A stretch of 52,573 bases of DNA from QQUD01 sp039029915 (lineage in GTDB: Bacteria; Chloroflexota; Anaerolineae; Promineifilales; Promineifilaceae). The stretch covers positions 1 to 52,573 of the forward strand of contig JBCCFD010000004.1 of NCBI GenBank assembly GCA_039029915.1. The letters are read 5' to 3'. Made by a program: the position numbers and the translations under genes. Below the pieces are notes generated by a model, which ran no database searches, was not told the DNA's origin, and was given only the letters and a program-made list of their open reading frames with translations. How positions within the stretch are numbered: the stretch's first letter is position 1; each line of letters opens with the position of its first letter. Positions 1 through 8,842 of this stretch are shown one piece after another.

Positions 1-577
1 CGTCGATGACTGGCAGTTCACCTGGGTAGGCTACTAGGCGGATTGGATTGCCAGCTGTCCCTGATGTTTCGAAGGTCACGACTTCGTTGTAAACCCCACC
101 ACGAACGACGATGGTGTCCCCTGGTTGGGCGCTATCGAGGGCGTTTTGGATGGTGCGGAACGGTTGGCCTTGTGACCCGTTGTTGTTGTCGTTCCCGTTG
201 GTCGCCACGTAGTAGCTGCCTTGCACCACTGGTTCTTCAACCGGTGGTTGGACGACGGGGGGGTCTTCCACTGGCGGTTCTTCGATAGGTGGAATGGGTG
301 TGGGCACTGGCGAGGTGTTGCTTGACCCCGCACAGATGATGGTTACGTTTCGTCTTGAGTGCCGTTCGATTTGGAACCCGCGGCCATCACAGCTTAGCGC
401 CATTGTTTCTCCACCGGTCATGGTTCGGCTTTCGCTGTCTGCAAATGAGACGAAGGCAAAGACCCCTAACAGTACCATGAGTACTGACAGAACGCCGGTA
501 CCGATGGCGATTTTTTGCCAAGTTTTGTGGGTGACGCTTTTGGGCACTGCTCTTCCAATACGTTTCTGCTTATTCAT
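1..577 (-). CDS. Secreted beta-helix-type protein, N-terminal part (cut by window edge)
   Basis: The first 192 codons of a gene that runs off the left edge. Translation starts at the ATG at 577-575, preceded by AGGAG eight bases upstream. Residues about 21-45 form one hydrophobic signal or anchor segment. A Pro/Glu/Val-rich linker follows (PTPIPPIEEPPVEDPP), then a YYVATNGNDNNGS segment and a GDTIVVRGGVYNE segment. That pair is typical of DUF1565/pectate-lyase-like right-handed beta-helix proteins, which often bind or cut polysaccharides. The catalytic part lies outside the window, so enzymatic activity cannot be judged. It is the last gene of the surface-polysaccharide region and probably works outside the cell. 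Confidence 0.75.
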   Translation of the reverse strand, partial: MNKQKRIGRAVPKSVTHKTWQKIAIGTGVLSVLMVLLGVFAFVSFADSESRTMTGGETMALSCDGRGFQIERHSRRNVTIICAGSSNTSPVPTPIPPIEEPPVEDPPVVQPPVEEPVVQGSYYVATNGNDNNNGSQGQPFRTIQNALDSAQPGDTIVVRGGVYNEVVTFETSGTAGNPIRLVAYPGELPVID

Positions 578-1051
578 TACTTTGCTCCTGTTTTGCAAAC
601 AGCTTTTTGCTCTGTTTCTCCTTCTTCTCATTTGCGCTTCTTCAAATTCGGAAGGAGTTTTTTGGCTGTTTACGGTTACCAATACGTTTTTTTTGCTTCT
701 TTCGCTCGTTCTTCACGCGCACGAAATTTATCTCTTCAAACTGGGCGAACTGCCCTGTCCTCATCTTGAACCTCAATCTTGGCGCATTGGTAGCCTTCTT
801 GGGATTGCGGTTCGCTTGTTGCTTCTACTTTCGTTTTTTTTGGGGAGATATTTCTTTTGAGCTCGCTGATGACTTTTGCTCATTGCCATCCGCTTGCTCT
901 GAAATGCGTGAAGAATTAACAGGAGTATAGGCTCTCCTCACACCTTTTCATACATGACCATTGGCCTAATCCACGTGAATTTTCCGTGTACAAAAGTGGG
1001 TTTCTTTCATAAGGCTAAGCCAATCCCTCCTTTCGGCCCTCCTCTTTTCGG
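578..1051. other. Intergenic region, no gene seen
   Basis: A 474-base gap between the start of the beta-helix protein and the stop of the sulfotransferase. The plus strand is T-rich near 580-720. Open frames here have no ribosome binding site and no recognisable protein, and I treat them as chance. The promoter of the beta-helix gene is expected here, but no clear -35/-10 pair could be picked. Confidence 0.5.
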
Positions 1052-1963
1052 TTACCCATATCGATATCGGCCAATTTGTGTCAACAGGAAATCTTTTACT
1101 TTTCGAACGGTTACGTCTTTACCAGCCATTGTTGCTTGATTCCGCAAGGCATCGTCCACATGCTGCTGGTCAATGTCGTACCCTTCTAACATATTCATAA
1201 TGGGTTTTAAGTGCACGTTTTCTTTAAAAGCCCGGTCTACATCTGCCAACACTTCCTCATCGTCTGGCGCACGATAGTAAATATTACGATAAAAGTTCAT
1301 GCGCTCTTTATCATAATTGTTAACGACCGCCTGTGCTTTTTCATTGTTGTACAGGTGGAATTTAGCTGAAGTATTTCCTGCCAGCACGTGATATGAACGC
1401 TCCCAATAGTGCTCTTTTCCGGCAAAATAGGGGATTTCTAGGTAGTCGCAGGCTTTTGACAACACCTCTTGATCATTTTTGACGAGGTCTTCATATCGAA
1501 CGGCTCGCCATTCGCTCATCAAGGATGCATACAATCGATAGTAGTTAATAAAACTGCGCTCCCACTGATCAAAATAACCACGTCGCTTCATAGATTGGCC
1601 AAACTCGGCTGGCGTTTTCCAAATGAGGATGTTGCGACAGTCGATACCTTGATTTTTAAGCTGTAGATTTTGTTGCTGAATCCAAATAGGGCTCTTGCTA
1701 GATGCAACCAAAATATCGACATCAGGATGAATATCAAAGAAGTTCTGAACCCAATTTTCTGTATTTTTTTCTTTGATTTGTTGCCAATCTGGGCAAGGGT
1801 TCTCACCGCAGGAGCAGGTGATGTTCCGGTGGTTTGGTTTTCTGGGAGCAAGCAAAGAACGAACTTCGCCACAAGCGTAACCTTTTGGGTCGTTGGCAAG
1901 CATCATGTGAAAAAAGGTGGATCCACTATAGGCGGTTCCCCCGACAAAGATGACTTTTTTCAT
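1052..1963 (-). CDS. Sulfotransferase family protein
   Basis: A 303-residue protein with the PAPS-binding loop of sulfotransferases near the N-terminus (residues 8-20, GGTAYSGSTFF). Family members move a sulfate group from PAPS to a sugar or other acceptor. The second PAPS-binding element probably lies in the SSKSPIW segment near residue 90. A small Cys cluster (C50, C52, C57) is unusual and could bind a metal. The start codon overlaps the stop of the preceding gene as ATGA, so the two sulfotransferases are translationally coupled. The substrate is inferred to be the polysaccharide made by this locus. There is no signal peptide, so it acts in the cytoplasm. The acceptor is unknown. Confidence 0.8.
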   Translation of the reverse strand: MKKVIFVGGTAYSGSTFFHMMLANDPKGYACGEVRSLLAPRKPNHRNITCSCGENPCPDWQQIKEKNTENWVQNFFDIHPDVDILVASSKSPIWIQQQNLQLKNQGIDCRNILIWKTPAEFGQSMKRRGYFDQWERSFINYYRLYASLMSEWRAVRYEDLVKNDQEVLSKACDYLEIPYFAGKEHYWERSYHVLAGNTSAKFHLYNNEKAQAVVNNYDKERMNFYRNIYYRAPDDEEVLADVDRAFKENVHLKPIMNMLEGYDIDQQHVDDALRNQATMAGKDVTVRKVKDFLLTQIGRYRYG

Positions 1964-2847
1964 GCTGAAATTCCTACAGGATCTTTTCGATTTTTTTGAT
2001 CGGCCTCTAACAGATTTTGGAACATTGTGTCACAAAGGGCTTGGATGCTAGGTGAGACGCTCACGTGCTTGCCCTTTCCTATCGATTTTTTGTGGACATC
2101 AATGAGGATGTTTTCGCCAGGAAACGGCCGTTCTAAGAAATTGTAGATTCGTTTGATTGTATTGGCTGAGTCACCGACAAGATCATCATACCGCACAAGC
2201 ATGACATTCGGTGAATTGGCTAAATCTTGTTGGAAGTAGAACTGATTGCGAACATACCAGTAAAGCGCTGCCGCATCAAACCCATCCATATCTTCAGAGA
2301 AGTATTGATTAACCAGATGGCGAACCTCATCACTAATTTGGTCGTTACGCCAATCATTTGGTACATCTTTATGAATATACCGCAAATCGCCTACGCCACT
2401 CATCATGCCCGATTTTTTCAGCTTAGAGGCGGCCACGTCCCCATAGTGACGGTACATCCAAAGCGCTTTAGACCCTGGAAAGCTCTTTAATAGCGTTTGG
2501 GCATTTTGTGATTCCACTAATGGTTTAGTAATCACAAATGGGGCTTTTTGTTTTGAAAACTCGTGCTTTAAATCACTAACTGGATCTAACCGCAAGCCTA
2601 ATTTTGTATCTTGCTTTGACAGATGGCTAGCAACTTCCGGGTAAATCTTCGTGTTCCAATCTTGTTCAAAGATCCGCTGGGTAATTGTGGTTCCAGACCG
2701 CTGGCAACCAAAAATAAAAAGCAGGTTATCAATACCGGAACCTGTAAAGGTATGATAAACCTGTTTGGAGCGTTCTAAAAGGCGTACAGACACCTTTCTC
2801 TGCCAGTTGGGCAGCTTATTTGTATCTTTCTGTTTGTTTTTTCCCAT
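1960..2847 (-). CDS. Sulfotransferase family protein
   Basis: A 295-residue cytoplasmic protein with a clear PAPS 5'-phosphosulfate loop at residues 46-60 (FGCQRSGTTITQRIF). A 3'-phosphate-binding segment follows around residue 130 (MYRHYGDVAASKLKK). It is coupled by an ATGA overlap to the next sulfotransferase, which is quite different in sequence, so the pair is not a recent duplication. A strong inverted repeat at 2861-2898 separates it from the large secreted protein upstream. It likely sulfates a sugar of the extracellular polysaccharide. The acceptor cannot be read from sequence. Confidence 0.82.
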   Translation of the reverse strand: MGKNKQKDTNKLPNWQRKVSVRLLERSKQVYHTFTGSGIDNLLFIFGCQRSGTTITQRIFEQDWNTKIYPEVASHLSKQDTKLGLRLDPVSDLKHEFSKQKAPFVITKPLVESQNAQTLLKSFPGSKALWMYRHYGDVAASKLKKSGMMSGVGDLRYIHKDVPNDWRNDQISDEVRHLVNQYFSEDMDGFDAAALYWYVRNQFYFQQDLANSPNVMLVRYDDLVGDSANTIKRIYNFLERPFPGENILIDVHKKSIGKGKHVSVSPSIQALCDTMFQNLLEADQKNRKDPVGISA

Positions 2848-2860
2848 AAACTATTTTTTT

Positions 2861-2898
2861 AAGTGGGGCATTCTAGTTAAAACCAGAATGCCCCACTT
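2861..2898. terminator. Perfect 14-bp inverted repeat, probable terminator or attenuator
   Basis: The arms AAGTGGGGCATTCT and AGAATGCCCCACTT pair perfectly around a 10-base loop. It lies just after the stop of the 1,027-residue secreted protein and about 14 bases before the sulfotransferase start. On the minus strand it is followed by A rather than T residues, so it is not a textbook intrinsic terminator. It may act with other factors or protect mRNA ends. Confidence 0.5.
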
Positions 2899-2918
2899 GG
2901 GTTACGCGCTGTTAATCG

Positions 2919-5900
2919 CTACCGGTTAATAAGCGGTAAGAAAATCAAAATCTCATCGGTGAATGTGGCTGTCACATTCAATTCACCGGTTACAGTGAAA
3001 GTGTATGGATTATCAAAGCTATTTACATCTCCCGACCATTTACGGAATTTGAAATCCGGATCGGTTTCAACGGCCGTTAAGGTAATTTGGTCACCATAGA
3101 TGTAGTAACCGCGTGACTGAGCCGCTGAGCTCACATTCACATTCCCTGGGCCATCGAACGTAATATCTAGATTATATTTATCTTGGTCGAATCTTACATC
3201 GACGGTTTCGTTCCCCAAAATGGTAAATGTTTGGGAATCTCCACCACCTGATAAACCAGCACCGCTCCAATCGGTGGCGCTCCAACCCGGGGTGTTTACG
3301 GCCGTTAAGGTCACTGTATCCCCGTAATAATACGTCGCTTGATCTGCTTGGATTGAACCGCCGGCGCCGTCAGTTGTTTGGGCACCAGTATGATCATAGC
3401 TTGTAATATCAAAGGAAACGGTGTATTCATCGCGGGTAAAGTTCGCGGTGACGCTTTCACCTTCACCCCAATCGGTCACGACCACTGGGTTATCAGTGCT
3501 GTTAGCAGCGCCTGACCAGCTATCAAATGACCAGCCTAGTTCAGGAACGGCCGTTAGGGTGACTGGTTTACCGCATTCTACGCTCTTCTGAACAGCACCA
3601 TTCCCCTCAACGTTAACAGGCAGCGTCAACGTCTCTGAATCTTCACCATCGGTAAATGGCGCACCCCAGTCAAGGATATAATCAAAAACGGCCGTGTAAG
3701 CTGGCGTTTGACCACCGCTTGGCGCATTCCCAGCATAAAGACCAACATTATTCACGACCATGTTGTGATTGAAATTCACAAGTCGCGTCCAATTGTTGCC
3801 ATCAGCTGAATAGAAGATATCCCATTCGACAGAGCTGATTCGATTGATCAGAATGTATCGCGTTGAATTAGGTACAGTTTGTGTTTTGTGTACCGTTTCA
3901 GTCCCGTCTGTAAAGGTTGACACATACAGCTTCAAAACGCCTTGATTGAAGAACATATCGTAGCGCATGTAATCATTGGCGTCTTCTTGCAGCAACATCC
4001 CTTGAATTTGGAATTTATCATCAGGTATGGTCAAGAATTTCGTCTCAATGACAAAGTTCGGGGCATTGTTGGCTGGCTGCAAAATGCGGGCTGATGTGTT
4101 TGTGTTTGTAATCGGATCGCTTGGATCGTGACGATTGCCTTCTGGCACTGAAATCTCAATCGTTTGATAATCTTCGCTAATAACGGCCGTTGAATCCCCT
4201 TCTGGGTCAACAAAGGTCCAGTTTGCATCCGTATCCCCCAACAAACAGGCATTAAAATCATCGGTTGTAATCAATGCGCCAGAATCCTCAGCAATCGTGC
4301 GGAAGGTATACGTTTCACTCATACAGTTGCTTGAGTTGTCACACGCATTAACCTCGACAGTCACATCCGTATTGTTTGGAAAATCTGTCGGTGGGTTGTA
4401 AACAACCCGAGTACCAGATGGCCCATTACTGATAGTGGGATTGACTAAGTTATCATTCACCTCCATCGTGATCGAACCATTATTAACACCTGAGCCTGTA
4501 TCCAATAACCAGAATGAAATATTCGTATCAACTTCTGCAAACGTATCACCATCTGCAGGAACAGCATTAAACAGATCAGGGGGAGTAGAATCTGCCCCCA
4601 AAGAAGAATCTTCACGTTTAAGGACGATCATTGGACCTGGCTTTTCAATAAATGAACCCCATTGATTCCCAGCATTCCAGTAATGGTAAGTAATTGTGTT
4701 CTCACCCGGCATAAGCTCATCAAAAATATCAATGCTCTGGCCACCTGATTGATACGAATTAATAATAGAGAGGTCCCAGCGACCAGTGCTATTGGCAGGT
4801 GATTCAAATACTCTTATTTGCGGGCCATCATTAATGCTGACATATAAGTTAGCATAGTAAGCACCAATCAAATAAGCTGAATCAAAAGCAGTGATATCAT
4901 CTGGCAAGATTACGGTGGTGCTGTACTCTTCAGGGAAGCCATCATCCCCATTGTGATGCAATACTTGATCCTCAAAATCAGGATTGATGAAATAAGCTGA
5001 AGGTGTATTTCGCACAAGATTAAACGAGCGAGAATCGCCACCAGCCGCGTCACGAACGTGATCATTCGCATCGACAATACGAACTTTAAAACGAACACCG
5101 CTTTGACTAATAATGTGCGGGATATTCCATGTCGCTGAATAAACGCCAGCGGGACCCACTTCTACTGTCTGAATATGGTTGATGGTGCCGCCAAGCGCTG
5201 GTGTAGGATTGTCTAAACCTGGGGCATTGTTTGAAGCCCCTTCGTTCCAGTTATTATTGTTCAAATTATGCCAATCGGTGAAATCACCGTCATTGTCTTC
5301 ATCATACCCATCATAATAAGCATGGAATTCAACATAGTCAGCCGTTCCATTAACGTTGGCAGATACTAGAATTTGATCATTATTGACGGTAAGGTTTGAC
5401 CCTGTTGACAAACCGGGGTTACCGGAATTATATGGGTCATAATCAACACCATTGACTCGAATCTTGTGGAGTGACCCCATCGTTGTGGCAACATTTGATG
5501 CGTTGCTGTAGATGCGAATCGCCACATCATGGACATGATAAGCGCCTTCTTCATCCCAGAATTTGATGGTGTTGGTGCCTGTTTGGAAATCGTTTAGTGC
5601 TGCACCTGTAAATTCATGGATGTATGGGCTTCGGCTCCAATCTGACCCAACATTTGGCTTAATGGTAGCCCCATCATTGATGGAAAAACGAGCGCTTTGG
5701 TCATCATGATTGCGCCAAAGGTCAACGTAAATTTCAATTTTGTTGATAGTGTTGACGTTTGGTAAATCAAAATCCATCTCCATTTCACAGTCCCAAGGTT
5801 CAATAAACCATTTGCCACCTGGCTCATCACAATGCCCTCTGAACTCGCTATGGGGGATCCAGTTTTCTTGATAGATTGTTTCGCTATTTTCGGAATAGAT

Positions 5901-6002
5901 ACCAGCTTCGGCTGGATTTGGTGTAAATAGTAAGGTTGCCAGAAAAATGGCAATAGGCAAGAGTAACAACATGCCTGCTGACGTTAAGCGATCTTTTATC
6001 AT
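2919..6002 (-). CDS. Large secreted InlB-repeat/lectin-like surface protein
   Basis: A 1,027-residue exported protein. A signal peptide (residues 1-33, ending AEA) is followed by beta-rich domains of unclear type, then an Ig-like domain (about 470-575, starting STPPDLF). A concanavalin-A-like/DUF1349-type domain beginning DDFNAC follows (about 578-800), and then three divergent InlB B-repeats (about 805-1015, each with a VTLTAV...W-SG core). The extreme C-terminus is IFLPLINR. It is a paralogue of the next gene upstream in its lectin, B-repeat and tail modules. Such proteins probably bind sugars or neighbouring cells at the surface. Several TAV tripeptides come from the ACGGCCGTT octamer. No catalytic motif was recognised. 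Confidence 0.8.
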   Translation of the reverse strand: MIKDRLTSAGMLLLLPIAIFLATLLFTPNPAEAGIYSENSETIYQENWIPHSEFRGHCDEPGGKWFIEPWDCEMEMDFDLPNVNTINKIEIYVDLWRNHDDQSARFSINDGATIKPNVGSDWSRSPYIHEFTGAALNDFQTGTNTIKFWDEEGAYHVHDVAIRIYSNASNVATTMGSLHKIRVNGVDYDPYNSGNPGLSTGSNLTVNNDQILVSANVNGTADYVEFHAYYDGYDEDNDGDFTDWHNLNNNNWNEGASNNAPGLDNPTPALGGTINHIQTVEVGPAGVYSATWNIPHIISQSGVRFKVRIVDANDHVRDAAGGDSRSFNLVRNTPSAYFINPDFEDQVLHHNGDDGFPEEYSTTVILPDDITAFDSAYLIGAYYANLYVSINDGPQIRVFESPANSTGRWDLSIINSYQSGGQSIDIFDELMPGENTITYHYWNAGNQWGSFIEKPGPMIVLKREDSSLGADSTPPDLFNAVPADGDTFAEVDTNISFWLLDTGSGVNNGSITMEVNDNLVNPTISNGPSGTRVVYNPPTDFPNNTDVTVEVNACDNSSNCMSETYTFRTIAEDSGALITTDDFNACLLGDTDANWTFVDPEGDSTAVISEDYQTIEISVPEGNRHDPSDPITNTNTSARILQPANNAPNFVIETKFLTIPDDKFQIQGMLLQEDANDYMRYDMFFNQGVLKLYVSTFTDGTETVHKTQTVPNSTRYILINRISSVEWDIFYSADGNNWTRLVNFNHNMVVNNVGLYAGNAPSGGQTPAYTAVFDYILDWGAPFTDGEDSETLTLPVNVEGNGAVQKSVECGKPVTLTAVPELGWSFDSWSGAANSTDNPVVVTDWGEGESVTANFTRDEYTVSFDITSYDHTGAQTTDGAGGSIQADQATYYYGDTVTLTAVNTPGWSATDWSGAGLSGGGDSQTFTILGNETVDVRFDQDKYNLDITFDGPGNVNVSSAAQSRGYYIYGDQITLTAVETDPDFKFRKWSGDVNSFDNPYTFTVTGELNVTATFTDEILIFLPLINR

Positions 6003-6128
6003 AATGCCTCCTACGATGTTTATTAAGAGCTGAGCATCAATTGATGTTCAACCCTCCTCGGTTTCCAACACTCCAAGATGTCTTCTTGCGATACTTTGTT
6101 TTCTTTACTAGTACAGATGTTTTTAATT

Positions 6129-6144
6129 ACTTTGTTCCCAAAGT
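6129..6144. promoter_or_regulatory. ACTTTG-N4-CAAAGT palindrome, candidate operator (site 1)
   Basis: ACTTTG TTCC CAAAGT, about 130 bases upstream of the 1,027-residue protein. A further half-site (ACTTTG at 6093-6098) lies between it and the gene. Matching sites occur at 12088-12103 and 24420-24435, each upstream of a minus-strand gene in the same locus. Read as minus-strand RNA it would form a six-pair hairpin with a GGAA (GNRA-type) loop, so an RNA role is also possible. Confidence 0.5.
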
Positions 6145-6259
6145 ATTAATATGAAAACCAAAACGTATCTTGAAAAGGAAATGGTTGGATTTTGGTTCTC
6201 ACATAAGTGACAGAATGTTGTTTTGAGAAGAGTCCCATCATATTCTGTCAATTGCATGA

Positions 6260-6301
6260 CAGGCAGGGCATGTCGAAACTGGCTTTGACATACTCTGCCT
6301 G
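6260..6301 (-). terminator. Long hairpin after the 804-residue secreted protein
   Basis: CAGGCAG at 6260-6266 pairs with CTGCCTG at 6295-6301. The stem continues inward through ATGTC/GACAT with one mismatch. It starts 12 bases after the stop codon of the secreted protein at 6313. There is no T-run after it, so the terminator call rests on position and stem strength. Confidence 0.5.
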
Positions 6302-6312
6302 CTTAAGTCTTG

Positions 6313-8727
6313 CTATCTAATGACTACTGGTAAGTAGATGAAATGATCCTCGTCCGTGGGTGGAGGAGGTTCGTTTGCTTCAAATTTGGCAACAACGGCC
6401 GTATTTACATCAGCCGTCACAGTGGCCGGATTCGTAGTCCCCGACAAATCACCTTCCCAACCGACAAAGGAAAATCCCTCAGCCGGAACGGCTTGGACTT
6501 GTACCGAATCCCCACAGCCATAATTGTTTGTAAGCACATTTACCGTACCGCCTGCAACAGGAGAAGCAGAAGTTTGAATGTCAACCGACAAAATATCCCC
6601 TGCGCCACGTGAGGCAGTATTGTAGAAATAATCAACTAGAACAGTGTGGCTTGGATTGTTACCCGCATTACCGGCAAAAACCCCAGCTTTATTAACCGTC
6701 ATAGATTGTGTAAATCCATTATCATGTTCGACCCAGTTGCTACCGTCTTCTGAATAAAATTGATCCCAAGAGTTACCAACCCGTCGAATCTGCATGTACG
6801 GCATGTTGCCGCTTAGCACCTCGCTCGATTGACGATTCCCATTCAGCGCGTTCCCATTGGCCACCACGACATGATAGATGATGATGTTGCTTCCATCGGA
6901 CTGGAAGTCAAACCGGATATAGTTATCCGCATCCTCTTCGATAAGCACGCCTTGCATCACTGTGTCTCTGGATGCATTTAGCACAGAATCAAATTTCACT
7001 TCGATGACAAAATCTTCATCCGTAGCATCTTGCATGACCCGAATAGCATCTTCGTTTGAATTATTGGTTGGAAATAGATCATGACTGCTACCAGATGGAA
7101 CGAATAGCTCAAGCTGAGTGCCGTTTGTGTCAAAACTAACAGCTGGGTCACTGGCCGGATTGACCTCTGTCCATAAGTTGTTGATGACACAAGCGTTGAA
7201 ATCATCTGAAAGCGGTGGATCAGCAGTTTGGAAGATGGCTGAGACAGTGTAATCTTCTGACATTTCTAAGGTGGCTGGATTCTCTGTCCCGCTTAAGTCT
7301 CCACCCCAGCTTACAAACTCGTACCCAGGCTCAGGAACGGCCGTTACCTGTACTTCAGAGCCAAACGCAAAGTCTGGTGTGTTTGGATTAGTCACAAAAC
7401 CACCGTTCGCTGATGGGGCAAACGTAATCGTTTGGCGAATATCAGTAAGCGGCTCAACCGTCACATCACCAAAGCTGACATCCACATGGTGGGATACCAA
7501 GATTACAGAGCCGGAATCGAATGCATCTGGATCATCGACTAAACCTTCCATATGCCATTCACTCGGTTCAGGAAGATTCGATTTCCAAACCCGCATGCGG
7601 TAAACATCCCCAGCTGAGGTCGTAGCCACATTCATCTTCATGATATATTCCTGATCTTCAACAGGCACAATATCATCGTTGGAAGCAATAACGTTGCCGC
7701 CGCCGGGATAGTTATCATTGTTATCACCTGGATCGTCGCGGCTCCAGCCAATCAGCTGTAAACCAGCCTCAGGATTTGTTGATGTACCGGCCCAGCGGAA
7801 CCAGCCTAAACCACCAACTTCGTGCCAGCCCGTTCTGGGCTGTTCATCATCTTCTTGATAGTGACCATTCCATCGAAAAATCAAACCAACGCCGGGTCCA
7901 TTACTGGGGTTATTCCAGCCGGCCGGATCAACGCCATGAATGGTGAGCGGCACGGTCACTTCATAATCTGTCCAGCTCATATCCCCAAAGGCCACAGTTC
8001 GATCGTAATATAGTTCAGGATCACCTGTCGAAACATTATTGGGGCTTAATGTGCCATCATTATTGATTGTCCATTGACCATCTACCACCTGCGCTACATC
8101 ATGAATGTTATCGACTGTCGACCAATCAATAGTGTAATTCATGCTGGCACTATTGCCGGCGCTGTAGGTAAATGAATAGTTATAGTTTGCTGTTTGATCT
8201 GGATTTGGTTCAGTATTGGTTGCTCTAATTTGGATTGTGTTGTCCCCATCAATAAGGTCATCGATATCCAACTCGATATTGAAATCACCAACTGCGCCTA
8301 AGCGTCTTTTATCCCCACCAATTGACAAGTCTTTGAAGCCTCCGCTACCGTTAAGCTTGTATTCTAACTCGATGCGGTTTGGGGCCGCACCAGATACATT
8401 TCCTAAAATGTTCACCCAATTTTGTGGGTTCCCGTTTTCACCAAAAACAAGCTCATCTTCATACCACACCACCACAACAGGTGCCGCATCGATTGCTTGC
8501 GGATAAATAGAGGTGTCAACGGAACTAGGGGTGATGAGTGTGCTCTCTACAGGGCTACCGCCATCGAAAGCGGGTTTATCACTCGAACCGCCATCAGTTG
8601 GAACTGGTGTAGGAGTAGGCTCGTCATTAAAGAGCTGTGTTTGCTGTGCTGAAAGAGAGTTGGCTGTAATAAAAATGAGGATTAATAGGGTTGAAACCCA
8701 CGGCTTATTCTTCAACATCTGACGCAT
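6313..8727 (-). CDS. Secreted InlB-repeat/lectin-like surface protein
   Basis: An 804-residue exported protein. The signal peptide covers about residues 1-27 (ending SLSAQQ) and is followed by a Pro/Thr-rich linker and a long beta-rich N-terminal half. One divergent InlB B-repeat lies at about 435-500, a DUF1349/concanavalin-A-like domain starting DDFNAC at about 505-710, a second B-repeat at about 715-785, and the tail IYLPVVIR at the end. An AAGG ribosome site lies upstream of the ATG at 8727. It shares three modules and the tail with the neighbouring 1,027-residue protein, so the two are paralogues. It probably sits in or on the cell envelope and binds carbohydrate. No catalytic residues were identified. 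Confidence 0.8.
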   Translation of the reverse strand: MRQMLKNKPWVSTLLILIFITANSLSAQQTQLFNDEPTPTPVPTDGGSSDKPAFDGGSPVESTLITPSSVDTSIYPQAIDAAPVVVVWYEDELVFGENGNPQNWVNILGNVSGAAPNRIELEYKLNGSGGFKDLSIGGDKRRLGAVGDFNIELDIDDLIDGDNTIQIRATNTEPNPDQTANYNYSFTYSAGNSASMNYTIDWSTVDNIHDVAQVVDGQWTINNDGTLSPNNVSTGDPELYYDRTVAFGDMSWTDYEVTVPLTIHGVDPAGWNNPSNGPGVGLIFRWNGHYQEDDEQPRTGWHEVGGLGWFRWAGTSTNPEAGLQLIGWSRDDPGDNNDNYPGGGNVIASNDDIVPVEDQEYIMKMNVATTSAGDVYRMRVWKSNLPEPSEWHMEGLVDDPDAFDSGSVILVSHHVDVSFGDVTVEPLTDIRQTITFAPSANGGFVTNPNTPDFAFGSEVQVTAVPEPGYEFVSWGGDLSGTENPATLEMSEDYTVSAIFQTADPPLSDDFNACVINNLWTEVNPASDPAVSFDTNGTQLELFVPSGSSHDLFPTNNSNEDAIRVMQDATDEDFVIEVKFDSVLNASRDTVMQGVLIEEDADNYIRFDFQSDGSNIIIYHVVVANGNALNGNRQSSEVLSGNMPYMQIRRVGNSWDQFYSEDGSNWVEHDNGFTQSMTVNKAGVFAGNAGNNPSHTVLVDYFYNTASRGAGDILSVDIQTSASPVAGGTVNVLTNNYGCGDSVQVQAVPAEGFSFVGWEGDLSGTTNPATVTADVNTAVVAKFEANEPPPPTDEDHFIYLPVVIR

Positions 8728-8774
8728 TACTTTACCTTCTTACTTATCGACAAGTAACGGCCGTTATTCCAGTA

Positions 8775-8829
8775 AGATTGAACCAATTTAAGCAAATCTG
8801 AAACGATTATCTTCAAATCGGTTCAATCT
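8775..8829 (-). terminator. Hairpin ending the rfbF-SDR-methyltransferase operon
   Basis: AGATTGAACC at 8775-8784 pairs perfectly with GGTTCAATCT at 8820-8829. After one mismatch the stem continues as ATTT/AAAT. It lies between the methyltransferase stop (8843) and the start of the 804-residue secreted protein (8727), where an operon boundary is expected. An ACGGCCGT octamer lies next to it at about 8758. Confidence 0.55.
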
Positions 8830-8842
8830 ATTTTGCAATACG

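Noticed and set aside
294..860. A 188-codon plus-strand open frame at the left edge
   Set aside because: It overlaps the well-supported minus-strand beta-helix gene and then runs into a T-rich gap. It has no ribosome site, and its hydrophobic residues come from the T-rich sequence.
2919..8727. Repeated TAV and W-SG segments as DNA-level tandem repeats
   Set aside because: They are protein-level B-repeats whose DNA has diverged; the identical DNA parts are mostly the ACGGCCGTT octamer, reported separately.
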